Shown here: in pieces, positions 12,039-20,181 of the stretch
Layout of the letters: the number at the start of each line of letters is the position of its first letter
How positions within the stretch are numbered: the first letter of the stretch is position 1
Assembly: GCF_000426345.1 (NCBI RefSeq)
Contig: NZ_AUFE01000019.1
Coordinates: forward strand, 1 to 64,000
Direction: 5' to 3'
Source: Cupriavidus phytohabitans
GTDB taxonomy: Bacteria > Pseudomonadota > Gammaproteobacteria > Burkholderiales > Burkholderiaceae
DNA length: 64,000 nt
The notes under the pieces: model-generated
The model's database searches: none
What the model saw: the letters and a program-made list of their open reading frames with translations, nothing else
What the model was told of the DNA's origin: nothing
Program-made: the position numbers and the translations under genes

Positions 12039-12481
12039 AATCAGAGCTGCCATCCGGGCTACGTCCAGGGCTGGCCTTCAGCTGGCAATACACGGTGCCC
12101 CCCAAGGCCACCGTGCCGCGCCTGTACGACGATATCCCCGGCTGCCCGGAGATGCCCGACGTGCTGGCCACCGGCTACCTGGTCGGCATCATGGAATGCG
12201 CCTGCCTGCAGATGCTGCGCGAGCACCTGGACTGGCCGCGCGAGCAGTCGCTCGGCACGCTGGTCAGCTTCTCGCACCTGGCGCCGACGCCGCCGGGCAT
12301 GACGGTGACGGTCAAGGGCCAGCTGGTCGAGGTGGACGGCCGCCGCCTGCGCTTTGAACTGAGCGCCTGGGACGGCGAGGACAAGATTTCCGAGGGCGTG
12401 CACGAGCGCCACCTGATCGACGCGGGCCGTTTCAACGAAAAGGTGGCGGCCAAGGCCGCGCGCCAGCAGAAGCATGCCTGA
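12035..12481 (+). CDS. FlK-type hotdog thioesterase
   Basis: A 148-residue single hotdog domain closely resembling the fluoroacetyl-CoA thioesterase FlK in layout: [11 protein letters not shown], then [15 protein letters not shown], then [15 protein letters not shown] and a final [17 protein letters not shown]. The FlK catalytic residues Thr, Glu and His have counterparts at T46, E54 and H81. Fluoroacetyl-CoA specificity is not implied; most homologues are uncharacterised acyl-CoA thioesterases. It overlaps the preceding and following genes by four and eight bases, so the four genes from 11538 form one unit. Confidence 0.75.
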   Translation: MKSELPSGLRPGLAFSWQYTVPPKATVPRLYDDIPGCPEMPDVLATGYLVGIMECACLQMLREHLDWPREQSLGTLVSFSHLAPTPPGMTVTVKGQLVEVDGRRLRFELSAWDGEDKISEGVHERHLIDAGRFNEKVAAKAARQQKHA

Positions 12482-12737
12482 AGCGCGCGCGCCAGCCACG
12501 CTTGCGGCATTGGCCGCGGAACTCGCGGCACAGGCCGAACGGCTGGAAACGCCGGTGCCCTCGCCGTGCCGCAACGTCTGCCGCATGGACGCGGCCAGCG
12601 GCTACTGCGAGGGCTGCCTGCGCACTATCGAAGAGATCGCCGGCTGGTCATCGGCCAGCGACGAAGACAAGCGCAGCACCTGGGCGCAACTGCCCCAGCG
12701 CCCCACCTGGCTGGCGGGCGAGGAGACACCCCCTTGA
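12474..12737 (+). CDS. DUF1289 small cysteine protein
   Basis: An 87-residue protein with a C-x3-C-x8-C-x2-C pattern ([19 protein letters not shown]) at residues 28-46, then RTIEEIAGW and a Trp-containing tail, the features of the DUF1289 family. Four closely spaced cysteines suggest a metal site. Function is unknown in the family. Its ATG overlaps the thioesterase gene by eight bases. Confidence 0.8.
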   Translation: MPEARAPATLAALAAELAAQAERLETPVPSPCRNVCRMDAASGYCEGCLRTIEEIAGWSSASDEDKRSTWAQLPQRPTWLAGEETPP

Positions 12738-13663
12738 GCGAAGCATCGATGCCTAGGTTGCCCGAGACCATGCAGGTGTTCGAGCGCGGCTGGCTGTCGG
12801 CCAACAACATCCTGTTCGTCGATGGCGACGATACCGCGCTGGTCGACACCGGCTACGTCACGCATGCGCCCCAGACCGTGGCGCTGGTCGCGTCTGCGCT
12901 GCAGGGGAGGCCGCTGGCGCGCATCATCAACACCCACCTGCATTCCGATCACTGTGGTGGCAATGCCGCGCTGCAGGCGCGCTGGCAGCCACGCACCGCG
13001 ATTCCGGCCGCCGAAGCCGCGGCCGTGGCAGCGTGGGACACCGAGGCGCTAACCTATCGTGCCACCGGGCAGCAGTGCGACCGCTTCGGCTTCGACAGCG
13101 TGCTGCACGATGGCGACGCGGTGAGGCTGGGCGGCATCGACTGGCAGGTCGTGGCCGCGCCGGGCCATGACCCGCATGCGGTGATGTTGTTCGCACCGGG
13201 GCCGCGCATCCTGATTTCCGGCGATGCGTTGTGGGAAAACGGCTTCGGCGTGATCTTTCCCGAATTGGAAGGTGAAAGCGGCTTCACCGAGCAGGCGGCG
13301 GTGCTGGCGCGCATCGCGGAACTCGATGCGCGGCTGGTGATTCCCGGCCACGGCCGTATGTTTACCGACGTCGATGCCGCCGTCGAGCGCGCGACCGCGC
13401 GGCTGCGTCACCTGAGCGCCGATCCCGCGCGCAATGCCAGCCATGCGGTCAAGGTGCTGGTGAAGTTCAAGCTGCTGGAGCAGCAGCGGATGACGCAGGG
13501 GGAACTGGCGCAGTGGATGGCGGAGGCGCCGTTGATGGTGCGGATACGCGACCGGTTCATGCCGGGGCAGGAGATGGCGCAGATTTCCGCGCAGACGGTG
13601 CGGGCGCTGGCGGGCGCCGGGGCGCTGGCGGTGGAGGGGGAGTGGGTGGTGAACAAGGATTGA
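12734..13663 (+). CDS. Metallo-beta-lactamase-fold hydrolase
   Basis: A protein of about 309 residues with the zinc motif [10 protein letters not shown] (HxHxDH) near residue 75, later His in PGHDPHAV and IPGHGRMF, and a helical C-terminal extension similar to glyoxalase II/LACTB2-type enzymes. The start is uncertain. TTG at 12734 lies eight bases after AGGAG and overlaps the preceding stop (TTGA), so I prefer it; ATG at 12749 is in frame but has a poorly placed ribosome site. The substrate is not evident. Confidence 0.78.
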   Translation: MSEASMPRLPETMQVFERGWLSANNILFVDGDDTALVDTGYVTHAPQTVALVASALQGRPLARIINTHLHSDHCGGNAALQARWQPRTAIPAAEAAAVAAWDTEALTYRATGQQCDRFGFDSVLHDGDAVRLGGIDWQVVAAPGHDPHAVMLFAPGPRILISGDALWENGFGVIFPELEGESGFTEQAAVLARIAELDARLVIPGHGRMFTDVDAAVERATARLRHLSADPARNASHAVKVLVKFKLLEQQRMTQGELAQWMAEAPLMVRIRDRFMPGQEMAQISAQTVRALAGAGALAVEGEWVVNKD

Positions 13664-13687
13664 GGTAGTCACCACCCTGCTGGTTTG

Positions 13688-13717
13688 CTCCCCTCTCCCG
13701 CTTGCGGGAGAGGGAGC
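13688..13717. terminator. CCCTCTCCCGC inverted repeat between convergent genes
   Basis: An 11-bp perfect stem (13691-13701 with 13704-13714), extended by GCTC/GAGC with one bulge, lies between the convergent hydrolase and TonB-receptor genes. It is a near copy of the element at 2643-2668. Its position suggests a bidirectional transcription stop, although there is no T-run on either strand. Confidence 0.5.
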
Positions 13718-13743
13718 ACACAATTGGCGCTCGCAGGCCAGCC

Positions 13744-15948
13744 TCAGAACGACGTCCTGAACCCCACCTTCACACTCCTGCCCGCCAGCGGCGCGATATC
13801 CCGCAGGAGCGACGTCGCATTGCGCGCATCCTGGTTGGTCAGGTTATCCCCGCGCAAATACACCAGCGTCTGCGTCCCGGCCACCTTGAACTTGTAGGTC
13901 AGCGCCAGGCTCAGCAGCGTATAGGCATCGGTCGGGGTGTCGTTGGCCGGCACGCGCGTCTGCTTGGCCGCATACGTGACATCCACGCGCGCGCCCCACG
14001 GCCCCGCGCCATACACCAGCGCGCCGCCCAGCCGCAGCGGTGCCAGCCGCGGCAGCGGCTCGCCGGTGTCGCGGTTCTCGCCACGCACGTAGTCGGCGCG
14101 CGCCTCGAAATCGAGTGTGTCGCTGCTGGTCAGCATCTTCTGCAGCAGCCGCGTCTTGCCTTCGGCCTCGAAACCATACAGCGTGGCCGGCACGCCCAGG
14201 TACTGGAATTCCGGCAGCGAATCCGGGCTGCCGGCGGCGACGACGTCGCCGGCCTCATCGCGCGCGCGGCCCGTGGCCGACAGCGCCAGGTAGTTGGCAA
14301 AGCGGCTGTAGTAGCCCGACACGCTCGCGCTGTGCGCCCCCGACTTGAAGCGCACGCCCAGGTCGATCGAGGTGGCGCGTTCCTTGTTGGCGTTGGGGTC
14401 GCCCACCTCCCACGAGCCGGTGGCCACGTGCGGGCCGTTGGCGTACAGCTCGTAGAAGGTCGGCGCGCGCTCGGTGTAGGAGAGGTTGCTGGTCAGCGAC
14501 CACGCCGGGTTGACCTTGTACAGCAGGCCGGCCGAAGCGCTGGTCGCGTTGAAGCTGCGGTTGGCGTCGGCAAAGCGGTCGTTGCCGTTGGCGCTGGCCT
14601 TGATGCTGCTGTGGTCGAGCCGGCCGCCGAAGTTCAGCTTGAGGTCGCCCGACGCGGTCAGCGGCAGCTCTTCGAACAGGAACAGCGCGGCGTTGTCGGT
14701 ATTGGTGCTCGGCACGAACGCTTCCTCGCCCAGCGCGGAGAAGTCGGTATGGCCGAACTGCGTGCCGATCACCCCCGTCATGTTGCCGATCCTGGCGTGC
14801 CTGGCCTCGAAGCGCGCGTCCCAGCCGCGGTTCTTGAAGATCGTGCCGGTCTCGCCGTCCTCGATTTCCTTGTGCTCGTAGTCGGTGTAGCCGAACTTGC
14901 CCTTGACCGATTCGAACCAGCCGCCGGTGCTGCCGGCCAGGTTGCGCGCCTCGCCTTCCAGCGCGAAGCGGTCCTGCTTCATCTTCAGCCGCACGTCCTC
15001 CTCGGCGGGCGTGCCGTAGTCATTGCGGTAGGCGCTGTAGTTGGCGCCGATGAAGCCGTCGGCCCAGGTGTAGGAGCCGCCCAGCGAGCCGCCCTGCTGG
15101 TCGGCGCTGGTGTTGGGCAGGCGGCCGTAGGCCTCGCTTTCGCCCTCGGGCAGCGGCTCGGCGGCGCGCAGGCGGTCGCTGCGGGCGTAGCCGGGAATGC
15201 GCAGGTCGCTGGTCTTGCGCGCGAAGGCATCGGCATGGACCGCGAACTGGCCGTTGCCGGCCTCGATCAGCGCGCTGGCATTGCGGGCCTGGTCGCCGCC
15301 GATGGTGCCGCTGGCGTCCACGGCGCCGCCGACGCCTTCGATCGGCTCCTTGGGGATACGGTTGTCGATCACGTTGACCACGCCGCCGATGGCATTGCCG
15401 CCGTACATCAGCGCCGCCGGGCCGCGCACCACCTCGATGCGCTCGGCCACCAGCGGATCCAGCGCCACCGCATGGTCATAGGAGAGGGTCGAGGCGTCAA
15501 TGGTGCTGCCGCCATTCTGCAGCACCTTGATGCGGTCGCCATCCAGGCCGCGGATCACCGGGCGGCTGGCGTTGGGGCCGAAATACGTCGACGACACGCC
15601 GGGCAGCTTGTCGAGTGTCTCGCCCAGCGTGCTGGCCTGGCGCACGGCCAGTGCGTCGCCGCCGAGCGTCGAAACCGGCGCGACCATGTCGTTCAGTTCG
15701 CTGCCGAGCGGGTTGGCGGTGACGACCACTTCGCGCAGCGTGCCGGTGGCGGTGGCGGTGGCGGTGGCGGTGGCGGTGGCGGTGGCGGTGGCGGTGGCAG
15801 GGGCGCTCTCGGCAGTGGCCGCAGGCGTGGCGGTCTGCGCGTGCGCGGGCGCCGCCAGCGCGGCGAGGGAAGCAGTCAGGGAGGCGGCAATGGCCGCAAG
15901 CGGGGTCAGGCGGGGGGCGCTGTTTTTCGGGCAGTTCTGTTTGGACAT
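13744..15948 (-). CDS. TonB-dependent outer-membrane receptor, probable zinc receptor (ZnuD-like)
   Basis: A 734-residue receptor. The signal peptide ends in AAPAHAQ around residue 38. A low-complexity Ala-Thr linker encoded by a hexamer repeat follows, then a TonB-box-like REVVVTANP, a plug domain (VIRGLDGDRIKVLQNGG, RIEVVRGPAALMYGGNAIGG) and a 22-strand-type barrel ending in Phe (KVGFRTSF). The extracellular segment YEHKEIEDGETGTIFKNRGW resembles ZnuD-type receptors. Downstream on the strand of cobW1 and the DUF2946 gene, and under a possible Zur operator, it most likely imports zinc. A siderophore or other metal complex remains possible. Confidence 0.82.
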   Translation of the reverse strand: MSKQNCPKNSAPRLTPLAAIAASLTASLAALAAPAHAQTATPAATAESAPATATATATATATATATATGTLREVVVTANPLGSELNDMVAPVSTLGGDALAVRQASTLGETLDKLPGVSSTYFGPNASRPVIRGLDGDRIKVLQNGGSTIDASTLSYDHAVALDPLVAERIEVVRGPAALMYGGNAIGGVVNVIDNRIPKEPIEGVGGAVDASGTIGGDQARNASALIEAGNGQFAVHADAFARKTSDLRIPGYARSDRLRAAEPLPEGESEAYGRLPNTSADQQGGSLGGSYTWADGFIGANYSAYRNDYGTPAEEDVRLKMKQDRFALEGEARNLAGSTGGWFESVKGKFGYTDYEHKEIEDGETGTIFKNRGWDARFEARHARIGNMTGVIGTQFGHTDFSALGEEAFVPSTNTDNAALFLFEELPLTASGDLKLNFGGRLDHSSIKASANGNDRFADANRSFNATSASAGLLYKVNPAWSLTSNLSYTERAPTFYELYANGPHVATGSWEVGDPNANKERATSIDLGVRFKSGAHSASVSGYYSRFANYLALSATGRARDEAGDVVAAGSPDSLPEFQYLGVPATLYGFEAEGKTRLLQKMLTSSDTLDFEARADYVRGENRDTGEPLPRLAPLRLGGALVYGAGPWGARVDVTYAAKQTRVPANDTPTDAYTLLSLALTYKFKVAGTQTLVYLRGDNLTNQDARNATSLLRDIAPLAGRSVKVGFRTSF
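15745..15798. repeat. (GGTGGC)9 hexanucleotide tandem repeat inside the receptor gene
   Basis: Nine uninterrupted copies of GGTGGC on the + strand encode alternating Ala-Thr in the minus-strand receptor, between the signal peptide and the TonB box. The unit is a multiple of three, so slippage would change linker length without a frameshift. Confidence 0.95.
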
Positions 15949-16112
15949 GGCGCGCGTAACGAAGCAGTGGCAATCAGCCCCGGGCTGGGCACGGCTGCAG
16001 GGCGCGGCAGGGCGCGTGCCATCCCATATGGGACGGCCGCACCAGTCGGGCGGCAGGCGTTCAGCTCAGGAAAATTCGAAAGCCGGGCACGCGGCGATGG
16101 CCGCATCCCGGA

Positions 16113-16517
16113 TCAAGCGAGGGCGATGGCCGGTGCCGGTGGCGCGCGCGAATGGAAGGGGTGGGCGGCGGGCAGGTCGGGCCAGCGCCAGGCGAGGTTG
16201 GCCGGCTTGACCGGCTTGCCGAAGGCGAGCCGCGGCAGCGGCAGCTTGGCGCATAGCGTGTCGGCCACCGTGGCGCCGTCGAACAGCACGCAGGAGTGGC
16301 CGCTGAGTTTCTGCGCCAGTGGGTGGGAGTCGGTATCGGCGTCGGTGCTGCCGTCGGCCGCAGCCAGACTGGCTGCGCTAGTCGCAGGCAATCCGCCGTG
16401 CACGATGCGGTGGCTCAGCCCGGCATGCTGTGCCAGCAGCAGGCAAAGCGACAGCCACAGCGCGAGCCACAAGCCCGGGCCGTGCGTGCGCAGGCGCTCG
16501 AGCCAGTCAGTGCGCAT
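16113..16517 (-). CDS. Small DUF2946-like membrane/exported protein
   Basis: A 134-residue protein with one N-terminal hydrophobic segment (GLWLALWLSLCLLLAQHAG, residues 15-33), followed by a His-containing LSHRIVHG, an Asp-Ser-His rich stretch and SCVLFDGATVAD. Such proteins, assigned to DUF2946, often lie beside TonB receptors or metal genes. The ATG at 16517 overlaps the end of cobW1 by 11 bases, and the receptor starts 164 bases downstream. This suggests the order cobW1-DUF2946-receptor is one transcript. A role in metal handling is inferred only from position. Confidence 0.65.
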   Translation of the reverse strand: MRTDWLERLRTHGPGLWLALWLSLCLLLAQHAGLSHRIVHGGLPATSAASLAAADGSTDADTDSHPLAQKLSGHSCVLFDGATVADTLCAKLPLPRLAFGKPVKPANLAWRWPDLPAAHPFHSRAPPAPAIALA

Positions 16518-17787
16518 GGCCGCCGCGGTGGTTGCCATGATCGTGGGCGGTGTCGCCGCATCCGCAGCTGTCGCCATGCTCGTGATGGTGACCATGGTCG
16601 TGCTCATGGTCCTTGTCCAGTTCGTCGATCCACGCCGGGAACGGATCCGCGTAGTCCGCCCACGCCTGCGTGCCTGCCGCCATCTCGGCATCGTCCAGCA
16701 GGCAGGCATCGAGCCGCGCCGCCAGCGCGGCAGTGTCCAGGTCCCCGCCAATCAGCACCAGTTCCTGGCGGCGGTCGCCAAACGGTGCCGGAGCGCCGTC
16801 GACCTGCATGTCGGCCTCGATCCCGGCGCGGTCCGCGTCATCGGTTGGCCATTCGGCCGGGTCCAGCGCAGACCACCAGGCGCCGGCGCCGCCGTGGCGG
16901 CACACGCCGCCGGCCTGGTTCCAGTCGCCGGCGGTGTCCATGCGGCTGGCCAGCCAGAACAGGCCCCTGGAGCGCAGCACGCTGCCGTGTTCGCGCAGCC
17001 ATTCGGTATGGATCAGGTCGGCAAAGCGCTGCGGATGGAACGGGCGGCGCCGCCGGTACACCAGCGTCGACACGCCGCTGTCCGGCTCCGGCGCCATACC
17101 CTGCAGAGCAGCCAGCCAGCCGGGACCATCGGCGGTGGCGGCGAAGTCGAAGCGGCCGGTGCCGGACATGCGCTGCGGCGGCACGTTGCCGAAGCTGGCC
17201 TCGACGATCCCGGCGCGCGGGTTCAGCGCATGCAGCACCGCGCGCAGCCGCGCCAGTTCATCGGCACTGGCGAGATCGGCCTTGTTCAGCACGATGACGT
17301 CGCAGAACTCGACCTGTGCGGCCAGCACTTCCGCGACGGTGCGGTCGTCTTCCGGCCCCTGCGCCAGGCCGCGGTCGGCCAGGAAATCGGCGTCGTTGAG
17401 GTCGGCGAGGAAGGTGGCCGCATCGATCACCGTCACCAGCGTGTCGGGCTGCAGCGCGGCATCGGGGCCGCCGCCGTGCTCGGTCTCGAACAGGAAGCCC
17501 TCGGCGATGGCGAGCGGGTCATCCCGGCCGTCGGCCTCGACCAGCAGCGCATCGAAGCGGCCTTGCGCGGCCAGCTTCGCAGCTTCCGCCATCAGTGTGT
17601 CAGCCTCCGGCAGCACGGTGACCTCGCAGCCGGGCGGCAGCGGCGCCACCGTCTGGCCGTCCTGCGCGCCGCAGACCAGCACGGCCACGCGCCCGCCGGC
17701 GCCTTGCGCGAGCAGGTGGTTCAGCAGCGTGGTCTTGCCGGCGCCGGTAAAGCCGGACAGCACGGTGACGGGCAGGCGATCAGCCAT
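16507..17787 (-). CDS. COG0523 (CobW-type) GTPase lacking the CxCC motif
   Basis: A 426-residue G3E GTPase. Walker A GFTGAGKTT lies at residues 12-20, a Walker B-like LLVEADGRDDP near 90 and NKADL for guanine recognition near 170; a CobW C-terminal domain follows, and a His/Asp-rich tail (DHEHDHGHHHEHG, HDHGNHRGGHAH) ends the protein. COG0523 proteins deliver or store metals. The usual metal-binding GCxCC after switch I is absent: the corresponding region reads CGAQDGQTV and later PPGCEVTV. The ATG at 17787 directly precedes the Walker A strand. A Zur-like operator lies 70 bases upstream, so zinc-starvation expression is likely. Confidence 0.85.
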   Translation of the reverse strand: MADRLPVTVLSGFTGAGKTTLLNHLLAQGAGGRVAVLVCGAQDGQTVAPLPPGCEVTVLPEADTLMAEAAKLAAQGRFDALLVEADGRDDPLAIAEGFLFETEHGGGPDAALQPDTLVTVIDAATFLADLNDADFLADRGLAQGPEDDRTVAEVLAAQVEFCDVIVLNKADLASADELARLRAVLHALNPRAGIVEASFGNVPPQRMSGTGRFDFAATADGPGWLAALQGMAPEPDSGVSTLVYRRRRPFHPQRFADLIHTEWLREHGSVLRSRGLFWLASRMDTAGDWNQAGGVCRHGGAGAWWSALDPAEWPTDDADRAGIEADMQVDGAPAPFGDRRQELVLIGGDLDTAALAARLDACLLDDAEMAAGTQAWADYADPFPAWIDELDKDHEHDHGHHHEHGDSCGCGDTAHDHGNHRGGHAH

Positions 17788-17847
17788 GGCAGGAGAGTGG
17801 AAAGGTGGCGAACCGGCGGCCCAAGCACGGGCCGCAGACAGGCACGC

Positions 17848-17876
17848 ATCCGGTTGTTGCAACAAAGTTGCGAATT
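17848..17876 (-). promoter_or_regulatory. Candidate Zur operator upstream of cobW1
   Basis: The site GGTTGTTGCAACAAAGTTGC (17852-17871) contains TGCAA-N5-TTGC and aligns with GGTTGATGCAATTCAGTTGC (20713-20732) upstream of the Fur-family gene, 16 of 20 bases identical. The inverted arms TGCAA/TTGCA fit a dimeric Fur-family repressor. Confidence 0.6.
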
Positions 17877-17978
17877 TACCAGAAAGCCCCGCCCGGCGAC
17901 AGCGGGACGATTCTCACCATGGTAGGCCGTGGCCGCGCCACGACAAGTGCGGCAGCGCCCGACGGGCGCGCGCCAATG

Positions 17979-18004
17979 CAAACGGCCCGGTCAGACCGGG
18001 CCGT
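17979..18004 (-). terminator. Intrinsic terminator of dksA
   Basis: A perfect 10-bp stem ACGGCCCGGT (17982-17991) with ACCGGGCCGT (17995-18004) and a three-base loop follows the dksA stop by 41 bases. On the minus strand a short T-rich TTTGCATT follows. Confidence 0.75.
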
Positions 18005-18044
18005 CGTGTCGCGGCAGCGCCGGCCAGGCCGGCGCGCCCGGGGA

Positions 18045-18731
18045 TCAGTCCCCGAACAGCTTCTGGCGCAGTTCGCGGCGTTGCTGCGCTTCCAGCGACA
18101 GCGTCGCGGTGGGCCGGGCCAGCAGGCGCGGCACGCCGATCGGCTCGCCGGTTTCCTCGCACCAGCCGTAGTCGCCGGACTCGATGCGCTGCAGCGACTG
18201 CTCGACCTTCTTCAGCAGCTTGCGCTCGCGGTCGCGCGTGCGCAGTTCCAGCGCATGCTCTTCCTCGATGGTGGCGCGGTCGGCCGGATCCGGCACGATG
18301 ACCGTTTCGCGCAGGTGTTCCGTGGTCTGGTCAGCGTTCTTCAGGATTTCGTCACGCAGCTGCTCAAGGCGATTCTTGAAGAAGGCGAGCTGCGCTTCGT
18401 TCATGTAATCCTTGTCGCTCATCTTCAGGATTTCAGCTTCAGTCAGAAGTTTGTTGCTGCTCATGGTTGCTGCTGATTCTCTTGTTGAGGCGGCCGGCGG
18501 TGTCTGGATCCGCTCGGATTCGCTGTCCGTGCGCTTGCGCGCCACGGTCGTTTCACTCTGGCTGGCTGCAGTCTTGCTGCTTCGCGGGCCTCCCTTCGTT
18601 GCGCCCGCTTCGGCGTTCGCCGTACTGCCGCGGGGAGCGGGCGCGGCCTTCACAGGCTGCGCCTTGAGCGTCTCTGCCGCTGCACTACCTGTCTTGCTGC
18701 GGCTTTCTTTCGTCTTCGTTGCGGCTGTCAT
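18045..18731 (-). CDS. dksA: RNA polymerase-binding transcription factor DksA, cysteine-poor type with N-terminal extension
   Basis: The C-terminal ~139 residues are DksA: the coiled-coil hairpin with the acidic tip (VPDPADRATIEEEHALELRTRDRERK) and the globular end GDYGWCEETGEPIGVPRLLA. Only one of the four zinc-finger cysteines remains, as is usual in Burkholderiales copies. It acts with ppGpp on stringent-response promoters. The start is uncertain. ATG at 18731 has a GAGAGG ribosome site seven bases upstream and adds about 89 Lys/Ala/Ser-rich, probably disordered residues. ATG at 18464 (MSSNKLL) gives the classical 139-residue protein but lacks a good site. I chose the longer form. Confidence 0.85.
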   Translation of the reverse strand: MTAATKTKESRSKTGSAAAETLKAQPVKAAPAPRGSTANAEAGATKGGPRSSKTAASQSETTVARKRTDSESERIQTPPAASTRESAATMSSNKLLTEAEILKMSDKDYMNEAQLAFFKNRLEQLRDEILKNADQTTEHLRETVIVPDPADRATIEEEHALELRTRDRERKLLKKVEQSLQRIESGDYGWCEETGEPIGVPRLLARPTATLSLEAQQRRELRQKLFGD

Positions 18732-19068
18732 GGGACACCTCTCTCTCGCGTCAGTCAGTGACGGCGCGTGCCGAGGCACCCCAAGCGGAAAGGCGGTCTC
18801 CGCACGAAGCACTGCGACCGCACCTGCCCGGCGGCCTGCCTCGTGATGACGACGACCGCCGCCCTGCGGCCCGCCTGTCGGCGGGCCATACCGGCGGCGG
18901 GAAAAAGGTGCGCCACCGGTATCAAATCCGGCCTATTGTACTTGAACAAATTTTTCCGAGATACGGGGGAAAGCCAGCCTGCACTTCGGTATTTCCCCGG
19001 TACCCCGAACGGGGGTGGCCGCGCGGCGGTGTCCGGAGATAGGGGCGCCCGTGCGGCGGCCCGTGCAC
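18732..19068. other. Gap between cobW2 and dksA (minus strand), promoter region of dksA
   Basis: No gene seen. It holds a perfect hairpin GGCCCGCC-TGTC-GGCGGGCC (18868-18887), which would fall in the dksA leader, and an AT-rich patch around 18940-18960. On the minus strand this patch contains TACAAT, a possible -10 element for dksA; no matching -35 is clear. Confidence 0.45.
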
Positions 19069-20151
19069 TCAGGCCAGGCAGTTCTCCAGGCCCTTGAGGA
19101 TGGCATCCCGGGGCAGGTCCACGCCGATAAACACCATCTTGGTGCCTGGCGTCTCGTCTCCCCACTTGGCGCCGATATCGCTGCCCATCAGCTGGTGGAC
19201 GCCCTGGAACACCACTTTCCGGTCCACGCCCTCCATATATAGTACGCCCTTGTAGCGCAGCAGTTTTTCCCCGTACACCGCCAGGATCCCCGACAGGAAT
19301 TCCTCCAGCTTGCCGTAGTGGAAGGGCTTGCCGCTGCGGAAGACGAACGACGCGATGCGGTCGGTATGGTGGTGGTGATGGTGGTGGTGCCCGTGGCCAT
19401 GGTGGTGGCCGTGGTCGTGATCGTGGCCGCAGTCGGCACCGCACTGCTCGCCGTGTTCGTGGTCATGATCGTGGTCGTGATCATGCTCGTCGGCGCGCAG
19501 GAATTCGGGGTCGAGCTCCAGCTTCTCGTTGAGGTTGAAGCCGCGCAGGTCGAAGATGGTGTCGATCGGCGTCTCGCCGAAATTGGCGGTGCGGATCGGC
19601 GCGCGCGGGTTCATGTGCAGCAGGCGGTGGCGCAGCTCGGCCACGTCGTCCCCGCTCACCAGGTCGGACTTGGTGATGAAGATGGCGTCGGCAAAGCCCA
19701 CCTGGCGCTGCGCCTCTTCCTGCTTGTCCAGCTGCATGTGCGCGTGCTTGGCGTCGACCAGCGTGATCACCGCGTCGAGCAGGTAGCGCGACGCGATTTC
19801 CTCGTCCATGAAGAAGGTCTGCGCCACCGGGCCCGGGTTGGCCACGCCGGTGGTCTCGATCACCACGCGGTCGAAGTCGATTTCGCCGGCGTCGCGGCGC
19901 GTCAGCAGACCGGACAGCGCCTGCACCAGGTCGCCGCGGATGGTGCAGCAGATGCAGCCGTTGCTCATTTGCACGATCTGCTCGCGGCCGTCCTGCACCA
20001 GGATCTCGTTGTCGATGTTTTCCTCGCCGAACTCATTCTCGATCACGGCGATCTTCATGCCGTGCCGCTCGTTCAGGATGCGCTTGAGCAGGGTGGTCTT
20101 GCCGCTGCCGAGGAAGCCGGTCAGGATCGTGACCGGGGTCAGTTTGGACAT
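19069..20151 (-). CDS. COG0523 (CobW/ZigA-type) GTPase, probable zinc metallochaperone
   Basis: A 360-residue G3E GTPase with Walker A GFLGSGKTTLL at residues 12-22, the metal motif NGCICCTIRGDLV near 64-76, IETTGVANPGPV near 101 and TKSDLVSGDD for guanine. A His/Asp-rich linker (HDHDHDHDHEH, then HHHGHGHHHHHHHH) lies at about residues 222-262, before the CobW C-terminal domain. It is the second gene after the Zur-like regulator, with 30 bases between them. The GCICC motif and operon partner point to zinc allocation under limitation. Compare the paralogue at 16507-17787, which has no CxCC. Confidence 0.88.
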   Translation of the reverse strand: MSKLTPVTILTGFLGSGKTTLLKRILNERHGMKIAVIENEFGEENIDNEILVQDGREQIVQMSNGCICCTIRGDLVQALSGLLTRRDAGEIDFDRVVIETTGVANPGPVAQTFFMDEEIASRYLLDAVITLVDAKHAHMQLDKQEEAQRQVGFADAIFITKSDLVSGDDVAELRHRLLHMNPRAPIRTANFGETPIDTIFDLRGFNLNEKLELDPEFLRADEHDHDHDHDHEHGEQCGADCGHDHDHGHHHGHGHHHHHHHHTDRIASFVFRSGKPFHYGKLEEFLSGILAVYGEKLLRYKGVLYMEGVDRKVVFQGVHQLMGSDIGAKWGDETPGTKMVFIGVDLPRDAILKGLENCLA

Positions 20152-20181
20152 TTGTTGTTCTCCGGGATATGAGAGTGCCGG

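Noticed and set aside
12749..12751. ATG as start of the metallo-beta-lactamase-fold gene
   Set aside because: Possible, but its ribosome site would be 23 bases away; TTG at 12734 has ideal spacing. Listed as alternative.
15745..15798. Possible CRISPR or intergenic microsatellite
   Set aside because: Hexamer repeat without spacers, inside a coding gene and in frame.
13702..17925. A single 1407-codon open frame on the + strand
   Set aside because: It runs antisense through the TonB receptor, DUF2946 and GTPase genes. GC-rich codons remove stops from the opposite strand; no protein family is recognisable in it, whereas the minus-strand genes have clear motifs.
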